Shown: positions 8,001-12,338 of the stretch, in pieces
Layout: each line of letters begins with the position of its first letter
Numbering within the stretch: the stretch's first letter is position 1
Origin: Dunaliella salina
Lineage: Eukaryota > Chlorophyta > Chlorophyceae > Chlamydomonadales > Dunaliellaceae
Direction of reading: 5' to 3'
Length of the DNA: 12,338 nt
NCBI GenBank assembly: GCA_002284615.2
Contig: MU069631.1
Span: forward strand, 183,792 to 196,129
Made by a program: the position numbers and the translations under genes
The notes under the pieces: model-generated
Told to the model about the DNA's origin: nothing
The model's database searches: none
What the model saw: only the letters and a program-made list of their open reading frames with translations

Positions 8001-11000
8001 AAAGAAGCGGCGGGGAACAAAGGCACGAATGAGCTGCACAGGGACAGGGCAAGGAAACGTGTTGATTGAGGGCACGGAGGGCTGTTCTCAGTTGTAGCTT
8101 TGCACTCAATATGCAGAGAGTGAGACAGAAAAAGTGGCGGAGCACACAGGCATGCAACCAGTGCACGTCAGTTTATGTGCCATCTGCAGCAGGTCAGATC
8201 TGCTGCTTCCCAGCACGTGCCTGCCTGACATGCATGAAAAAGCCCATGCATCATGCTTCTTGTCTCATGCCTGCATGTGACATGCATGAAAAAGTCCATG
8301 CACCATGCTTCTTGTCTCATGCCTGCATGTGACATGCATGAAAAAGTCCATGCATCATGCTTCTTGTCTCATGCCTGCATGTGACATGCATGAAAAAGTC
8401 CATGCATCATGCTTCTTGTCTCATGCCTGCATGTGACATGCATAAAAATGTCCATGCATCATGCTTCCTGACGCATGGAAATCAATGCTGATAAGTTAAA
8501 AAGCAAGGGAATGTAAAAAAAACATTTTTTCAATTATTGCCTGCTCGGCGATCCGATCCGTGAGGGTGGACGAGACTTTGTCAAAAAAGTCTGCTCGTAA
8601 CGAGAAAAAAACCAAAAATGAGAAACAGAATTCACATAATGAATTTTATGAAGTAGAAAATGAAAAACGATACTGCCAGACTGGCATGCATAAAGGCAGG
8701 AAGCCACACATATTGCCCTGAATTCCGTTGCCATCTGCCGTTAGACCTTGCAGGACTTTACCTGATCCCATATGGCCAAAAAAATGTGTGCCCAAGGGAT
8801 TGACTCTGTCTCATGCAAGCCCCCATCCCTCAAAATTTCCCCTTACCTGTGTGCCCAGAATGTCGCGCTCATTGACCACAATGTCGTATTCCTTCTTTTG
8901 TCTGATGCGCTCCTGGTCGGCCTCGTTGATGATGTGATTCAGCTTCTCAATCTCTGCCTTCTGGCTGCCAATGGCAGTGTCGGCCTCCTTGATCTGCTGC
9001 TTGGCCTTGTTCAGCTCCATGCGCAGTGCCTCCTTCTCTTTCTCCACCTGCAGCAGCAGCAACATGAAAAAGCCTCTTGCACAAATCCTTGTGTAAGCTT
9101 CATAGTATCAGCCGGCTTCCTACCTCCACCTGCAGCGGCAGCAACCTGGAAAAAGCCTCTTGTACAAATTCTTGTGTAAGCTTCATAGTATCAGCCGGCT
9201 CCCTTTCTCCACCTGCAGCAGCAGCATGAAAAAGCCTCTTGTACAAATTGTTGTGCAAGCTCCATGGCCTCAGCCAACCCGATGCCCAGGCATTTCTTCC
9301 TTTCTTCACTCGTTCCTACAAATAAGAGCAGGGAGTTTGTGTTCAGACACGCCTGCGGTAGGGCTGGAAGCTGGATGATTTTCAAGTTATGTTTATGAAG
9401 GCATGAGCACCTGCATGGGCGAAATTACCAAGCACCAACCCTGCTCAGTAGAAAGGTTCAAGTGTACAGTTTGAGCTCATGCCCAGCCTCTCTCTTAGGG
9501 GCCTGCTGTAGGTAATGCGCAGGTCAGCATCTGATCAATCGAGACCACCAGCGATTCCAACAAGCAGACCAGGGGGACTGCAACAAGCAGACCAAGTCTT
9601 CTCCTCTCTCAGTGCCCTTGTTGTTTGAAGCTGGCACAGAAATGACATTTTGAGGGCTGACCAATTCCTTTTGTCAACCCTTCATTTCCAGGTCTCTATA
9701 CCTGCATGCAGGCACATAGAAGCATACAAAAGAATGGAAACGATCAATCCTACACGTTCAGCGCTTGCATGTGCGCACCTTCATGTGGTCAAAGTGCTCC
9801 TTGACCAGCGCAAGGTCCTTGGCGCTAATCTCCTCCTTCAGCTGCTCAATCTGGTGCTGCATGATCTTGAACTTGCGCTTCATCTCCTGGATCTCGTCTT
9901 GCGACTCGATCAGGTTCTTGCTGTAGAGGTTGCGGTCGGCGCGCACAGCCTCGTACAGGTTCTGTTGCTGCTTCAGCTTGGTCTCGCCCTCCGTGATGCG
10001 CTTCTGGAGGTCGATGATGGCCATCTCCCGCAGCTTCACCTCTTCTAAGGCCTACAAGGCACAGTGCAGTGATGGCGGGAATAATGAGCAAGGTAAAGTT
10101 TATGCGGAGCTATGGCAAGTGCGTAATTTTGTAAGGCCCAACCATCAGTCTGGTCTAGACGGGAATAATGTACAACACAAAACAACATTGTACAAAGCAT
10201 CCAACAGAGGCGTAAAGAGATTGGAGAGGCCAGCTGCAATCTGAAAACCACCCACAGAGGCTCACGGGATTCCAACCAAGATAAGTGATAGCAGGAGGAA
10301 CACGTATTGCATTGTCCGTGTCTGTGTTGTTCCCGAAGACTGTGGCTTGACAGATCAGAGCAGACCTGTCAGCAGGACGGAAAGGGTGATGCCTGCCAAA
10401 TCTGCTGGACCGCCACCAGCATGGAACATGCATTTGAAGAGCAAAATTGAAGTGACATGCATTGATCTGACGCGGAGGCGGAAAGGTCAAGCAAAAGCAT
10501 TCCATCAAATGTGAATATGAAGGTCACTCAAAAGCAAATTCCATCAATTGTAAATATGAAGGTCACTCACAAGCAAATTCCATCAATTGTAAACATGAAG
10601 GTCACTCAGAAGCAAATTTCATCAATTGTAAATATGAAGGTCACTCAGAAGCAAATTCCATCAACTGCAAATATGAAGGTCACGCAAGCGCATTCAATCA
10701 ACTGCAAATATGAAGGTCACGCAAGCGCATTGAATCAACTGGAAATATAGAGATCACTCAAGAGCAGATTCCATCAATTGCAAATATGGAGGTTGTGCGA
10801 GAGAATTCCATGAAATCTTTCCCCTGGGCACACACATAGCATCCTGTCAACTAGGTGCAGATGCTGCTACAGGGGCTTTGAGACCCTGCTCCTCAATGAG
10901 CAATGATCTATTTGGAGCATCCCCCTGGCAACCAAAAGAGCATCCATTGTTTATCACAAAAAGTATCCTCGCACCTGCATGTACTCGGACGCAGCCTCCG

Positions 11001-11248
11001 AGGCCTCAATGCCATGCTTTTTCCAGTGTCAAGCCACAGGAACAGAGACATCCCCTCACCTGCATGTACTTGGACGCAGCCTCCGAGGCTTCAATGGCAT
11101 ACTTCTCGCGCTCCTTCTCCAGCTGGAAGATGAGCTTAGACTGCTTCTGCGCCTCAAATTTGTAGCCCTGGATCTCCTGCTCCAAGTTGCGCTTGGTGTT
11201 GTCGTTGATCTTGATGAGATCCAGCTGCTTTTGGGTCGAGTTCTCAGC
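4799..11248 (-). CDS. CFAP58: CFAP58 (CCDC147-family) axonemal coiled-coil protein, C-terminal 467 codons in 8 exons, N-terminus outside window
   Basis: Joining 11248-11060, 10051-9779, 9047-8847, 7462-7235, 6646-6494, 6096-5983, 5764-5696 and 4975-4799 gives one open frame of 467 codons plus TGA. It is almost wholly charged, heptad-like coiled coil. Family-diagnostic blocks recalled from animal CFAP58 include ETKLKQQQNLYEAVRADRN, ERDILGTQ followed by LIRRNDELALLYEKIKI, LENPLNVHRWRKLEGSDP, LSRQPGPEVAEQL, LREKTKQMK and KRRYFEQKRR near the end. Human CFAP58 is about 870 residues, so roughly the last 55 percent is here. Known role: a ciliary axoneme protein needed for motile cilia and sperm flagella; Chlamydomonas has two homologues, FAP58 and FAP189, and I cannot tell which this matches. 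Donors are all GTG or GTAAGG and acceptors mostly CAG. The upstream exons and promoter lie beyond the right edge. The identification is from memory, but the match is extensive. Confidence 0.93.
4979..5014. repeat. (GT)18 microsatellite at the exon H acceptor
   Basis: Eighteen perfect GT units ((CA)18 on the transcribed sense strand) directly abut the AAG acceptor of the last CFAP58 exon. They replace the pyrimidine tract and possibly the first codons of the exon. Confidence 0.97.
5330..5520. repeat. Degenerate tandem copies of the exon G donor edge, about 80-bp period
   Basis: The true exon G boundary at 5690-5712 reads GCTCACC, TG, TGCCTGGTACATGTT. Similar blocks occur at 5334 (GCTCACCTTTGCCTTGTACA), 5414 (GCTCACCCATGCCTAGTACA) and near 5500 (more diverged). 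Spacing is 80 bp then about 85 bp. The copies at 5334 and 5414 keep a GTGAGCC donor on the minus strand. Confidence 0.75.
5540..5624. repeat. 37-bp inverted repeat with 11-nt loop
   Basis: Arms 5540-5576 and 5588-5624 pair at 33 of 37 positions by my count, around a loop at 5577-5587. It lies in the CFAP58 intron between exons G and H and would fold as a hairpin in the pre-mRNA. The arms are built from the same TTTCCTGAAATC.GTGTT-type unit seen near 5453 and 5642, so one copy appears to have flipped. Confidence 0.85.
5696..5764 (-). CDS. CFAP58: CFAP58 exon G
   Basis: This short exon has 23 codons: ANLREKTKQMKAMASELNMY then QAQ, ending before the donor GTGAGC. The acceptor is CACAG and phase is 0/0. 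It matches the family segment that follows the RQPGPE block. Its 3' edge has degenerate copies further into the next intron. Confidence 0.9.
5983..6096 (-). CDS. CFAP58: CFAP58 exon F
   Basis: This exon has 38 codons. It starts VVEKDLLIQEKEKLYMELK after GTGCAG and ends QLSIYQ before GTGTGC. It holds the conserved RQPGPEVAEQL motif. Phase is 0/0. Confidence 0.94.
6097..6493 (-). other. CFAP58 intron between exons E and F
   Basis: A 397-bp GT-AG intron with no repeat, RNA or open frame of note. Confidence 0.8.
6494..6646 (-). CDS. CFAP58: CFAP58 exon E
   Basis: This exon has 51 codons, ERTKVKALSEELENPLNVHR at the start and LITKTEE at the end. The acceptor is GTGCAG and the donor GTGCGT, phase 0/0. 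It contains the family signature NPLNVHRWRKLEGSDPSTYE. Its edges are not duplicated. Confidence 0.94.
6647..7234 (-). other. CFAP58 intron between exons D and E
   Basis: A 588-bp GT-AG intron. I see no duplication of either exon edge and no other feature. Confidence 0.8.
7235..7462 (-). CDS. CFAP58: CFAP58 exon D
   Basis: This exon has 76 codons. It starts LIRRNDELALLYEKIKIQ after CTGCAG and ends HQLGRELLQ before GTGTGT. It continues exactly from ERDILGTQ of exon C, as in animal CFAP58. Phase is 0/0. Three degenerate copies of its 5' edge lie in the upstream intron, the largest being a 96-bp pseudo-exon at 7616-7711. Confidence 0.93.
7519..7802. repeat. Copies of the exon D acceptor edge in the upstream intron
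   Basis: The exon D start with its CTGCAG acceptor (exon base 7462) recurs with first exon-equivalent bases at 7568, 7711 and 7766. The copy at 7519-7568 covers about 50 bp of exon. The copy at 7616-7711 covers 96 bp, 85 of which match exon D by my hand count. The copy at 7766 covers only the first few codons. Intronic flank with GACAGGGCAAGGA is copied too. Confidence 0.88.
7616..7711 (-). pseudogene. Pseudo-exon: partial duplicate of CFAP58 exon D
   Basis: It translates as LIRCNDELALPYKKIKIQHS and onward to QYRDR, closely following exon D (LIRRNDELALLYEKIKIQ). It keeps a CTGCAG acceptor but has no donor where the similarity ends, so it cannot act as a normal internal exon. Conserved Arg and Glu positions are altered, which argues against function. 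Confidence 0.8.
7800..8150. repeat. 128-bp tandem repeat, about 2.7 copies
   Basis: GGCTGTGCTC-type anchors at 7825, 7953 and 8081 give a constant 128-bp spacing. Units also contain AGTATGCAGGAGAGT and ATGAGCTGCA.AGGGACAGG, the latter derived from the exon D acceptor flank. It lies in the intron between exons C and D. Confidence 0.88.
8217..8475. repeat. 52-bp minisatellite, about 5 copies
   Basis: CATGCATGAAAAAG-type unit starts occur at 8229, 8281, 8333, 8385 and 8437, exactly 52 bp apart. The units are nearly identical, which suggests recent expansion. It is rich in CATG/ATGCAT palindromes and lies in the same intron as the exon D copies. The rest of the intron to 8846 shows nothing else. 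Confidence 0.95.
8847..9047 (-). CDS. CFAP58: CFAP58 exon C
   Basis: This exon has 67 codons, from VEKEKEALRMELNKAKQQI after CTGCAG to NERDILGTQ before GTAAGG. It is phase 0/0 and a continuous coiled coil. Two further CTGCAG acceptors at 9130-9131 and 9213-9214 belong to copies of this boundary in the upstream intron. Starting from either would hit a stop or shift frame, so the 9047 start is preferred. Confidence 0.93.
9040..9290. repeat. Three tandem copies of the exon C acceptor edge, 82-83 bp period
   Basis: TCCACCTGCAGC occurs at 9043 (the real boundary), 9125 and 9208. Each is followed by GCAGCA, GAAAAAGCCTCTTG and, in the first two, TAAGCTTCATAGTATCAGC. Each copy therefore carries a CTGCAG acceptor plus the first exon codons. 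Confidence 0.92.
9291..9778 (-). other. Remainder of CFAP58 intron between exons B and C
   Basis: No gene or RNA is seen. A short direct repeat (CAACAAGCAGACCA) lies near 9558 and 9581. Confidence 0.7.
9779..10051 (-). CDS. CFAP58: CFAP58 exon B
   Basis: This is the longest exon here, with 91 codons. It opens ALEEVKLREMAIIDLQKRI after the acceptor TTGTAG and ends HFDHMK before the donor GTGCGC. It holds the most conserved family block (GETKLKQQQNLYEAVRADRN, then a DEIQEMKRK and a QLKEEISAKD segment). Phase is 0/0. I see no duplication of its edges, unlike exons A, C, D and G. Confidence 0.95.
10052..10499 (-). other. Distal part of CFAP58 intron between exons A and B
   Basis: GT-AG intron sequence next to the exon B acceptor. 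I see nothing in it beyond scattered short open frames without similarity. Confidence 0.7.
10500..10815. repeat. 39-bp minisatellite, about 8 copies
   Basis: ATGAAGGTCACT-type anchors fall at 10517, 10556, 10595, 10634 and 10673 (39 bp apart), then 10710 and 10747 (37 bp), then 10786. The unit is roughly AATATGAAGGTCACTCA followed by GCAAATTCCATCAATTG. Because 39 is a multiple of three, the plus strand is open for several units, giving a 13-residue repeat. This is very likely incidental, since it lies in an intron of the opposite-strand gene. Confidence 0.93.
10972..11102. repeat. Tandem duplicate of the exon A donor edge, 85-bp spacing
   Basis: CACCTGCATGTACT followed by GGACGCAGCCTCCGAGG and a TCAATG block occurs at the real exon A end (from 11057) and again from 10972. 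The intronic copy keeps about 45 bp of exon and a GT donor (GTGCGA). Using it would lengthen exon A by 85 nt and shift the frame. Confidence 0.9.
11060..11248 (-). CDS. CFAP58: CFAP58 exon A (first exon in window)
   Basis: This exon has 63 codons and starts AENSTQKQLDLIKIND after the acceptor TTGCCAG. It ends ASKYMQ before the donor GTGAGG. It contains EAQKQSKLIFQLEKEREKY, matching the conserved block before the ETKLKQQQ region in CFAP58. Both ends are phase 0. Both edges are duplicated in the flanking introns (see the repeats at 11226-11410 and 10972-11102), so several decoy splice sites lie nearby. The copy chosen here is the only one whose frame stays open through the whole exon. Confidence 0.92.
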
Positions 11249-11410
11249 CTGGCAAGGTACAAGCAAGGAAAGTGTTGCCATTGATGTTGATGAGGTGGAG
11301 CTGCTTCTGGGTCGACTTCTCAGCCTGGCACAGTACAAGCATGGAAAGTGTCGTCATTGATATCAATGAGGTCAAGCTGCTTCTGGGTTGAGTTCTTGGC
11401 CTCGTAAGGT
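11226..11410. repeat. Three tandem copies of the exon A acceptor edge, 76-bp period
   Basis: The exon A start (first base 11248) is repeated at 11324 and 11400, exactly 76 bp apart. Each unit has about 54 nt of exon (AE.STQKQL, then a LI.IN block) plus about 22 nt of intron end containing an AG acceptor. The two extra acceptors would add 76 or 152 nt, both frame-shifting. Confidence 0.92.
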
Positions 11411-11454
11411 GCAACTTCGGAAAGCAGGTATCAAAATTGCGAGTCAAGAGTGAA

Positions 11455-12050
11455 ATACAGGTATGCACGGCTGACATCCTCAGCCACATCGCCCAAGTGC
11501 ACGAGGCTGACACCAAAGGGTGCACCGCCCACCCTTTCGACCTCTCAATGCGGGCATGCAAGGCTGATACTCGGAGACGCACCATTTAGGCATGCAAAGC
11601 CAACATTATGAGCTGCACCACCCAGCTACACAAGGCTGACACAAAAGGATGCACCGCCCACCCACCCTTTCAACCTCTCAAGGCAGGTGCGCAAGGCTGA
11701 TATTCTGAGCCGCATCACCCAGGAATGCATAGCTAATATGATGTGCACGCAAGGCTGACACCAAAGGATGTACCGCCCACCCAATCTTCCTACCTTTCAA
11801 GGCAGGTACACAAGGCTGATATTCTGAGCCGCACCACCCAGGAATGCATAGCTGATATGATGTGCATGCAAGGCTGACACCAAAGGTTGTACCGCCCACC
11901 CAACCTTTCTACCTTTCAAGGCAGGTATGCAAGGCTGATATTCTGAGCCGCACCACCCAGGAATGCATAGCTGATATTATGAGCTGCACCACCCAGGTAC
12001 ACAAGGCTGACATCACAGGATGCACTGTCCAACCTCTCAGCATGCTCCTC
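11455..12050. repeat. 119-bp-period minisatellite array, 4-5 copies, in the intron upstream of exon A
   Basis: AAGGCTGATATTCTGAGCCG-type anchors at 11693, 11812 and 11931 are 119 bp apart. A more diverged anchor lies at 11560, and a partial one near 11465. Units contain GCACCACCCAGG, GGATG.ACCGCCCACCC and CTTTCAAGGCAGGTA. Shorter AAGGCTGA-type sub-repeats occur inside each unit. Confidence 0.88.
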
Positions 12051-12338
12051 ATGATACCGCACCTGCCCTTACAGGAGGGCGAGCTGTCGACATTGGCAAA
12101 CCTGGTGGGTGGTAAGCAGGCTTTCAGAAGGTGTGGTGGCATTTGTGGTAGCTGCTACCCCTAAGTAGGGTAAGCTGCCAGGGCTGAAAGGTTGAAGGGA
12201 GGTAGGGTGGCGCTTCCAGAGTCGCTGGCCATGGCTTCAACACACACGAGCAAGAGATTCCTTTCAATGCACACCAGACAGCTAGCAAGGTTTGCTAGCA
12301 AGGTTTTATTAATCAATCATAAGTGACTGGTCAAAGAA
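12051..12338. other. Upstream intron sequence, no exon recognised
   Basis: No CFAP58-like coiled-coil frame is present on the minus strand. A Kozak-like GCCATGGCC (near 12231, minus) opens about 23 codons, but the family's start should be some 400 codons further upstream. The stretch is therefore most likely intron. Confidence 0.5.

Noticed and set aside
8217..8475. CRISPR-like regular repeats
   Set aside because: Units are contiguous and nearly identical with no unique spacers; this is a minisatellite in an intron.
12170..12240. Possible start codon (GCCATGGCC, minus) of CFAP58
   Set aside because: The visible protein begins around the middle of the family, so about 400 residues are missing upstream; a 23-codon frame without a clear donor cannot supply them.

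Overview
This window is nuclear DNA of a flagellated eukaryote, most likely a chlorophyte green alga of the Chlamydomonadales type. The reasons are one intron-rich minus-strand gene for an axonemal coiled-coil protein, GC-rich exons between AT-richer introns packed with minisatellites, GT-AG introns, and ends of hAT-type DNA transposons. I see no bacterial operon, CRISPR array, rRNA or convincing tRNA. The organism is inferred from gene style, not proven.

Right half (about 4.8-12.3 kb): the C-terminal 467 codons of a CFAP58 (CCDC147 / FAP58-FAP189 family) orthologue on the minus strand, in eight exons: 11248-11060, 10051-9779, 9047-8847, 7462-7235, 6646-6494, 6096-5983, 5764-5696 and 4975-4799 (stop). 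The N-terminal half and the start lie beyond the right edge. All seven internal introns are phase 0. CFAP58 is needed for cilia and sperm flagella and associates with axonemal inner-dynein-arm structures.

The most striking feature is in the introns of this gene. At five exon edges (both sides of exon A, the acceptors of exons C and D, the donor of exon G) the splice boundary itself, with 20-100 bp of exon, has been copied in tandem into the adjacent intron with periods of about 55-143 bp. This leaves ladders of look-alike splice sites. Other introns carry unrelated minisatellites (39, 52, 119 and 128 bp units). A (GT)18 run sits exactly where the last acceptor should be.

Left half (1-4.8 kb): transposon-derived and poorly assignable sequence. 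An outer hAT element (2300-4154) has matching terminal inverted repeats and a perfect 8-bp target duplication, AATGTAAC. A second hAT left end at 3400 interrupts a 121-bp satellite, and its own right end is missing. A third hAT end lies at 614. Between them are tentative exons: a cysteine-rich plus-strand one, a pair of duplicated exon-like segments, and two minus-strand terminal-exon candidates. I recognise no product for any of these.
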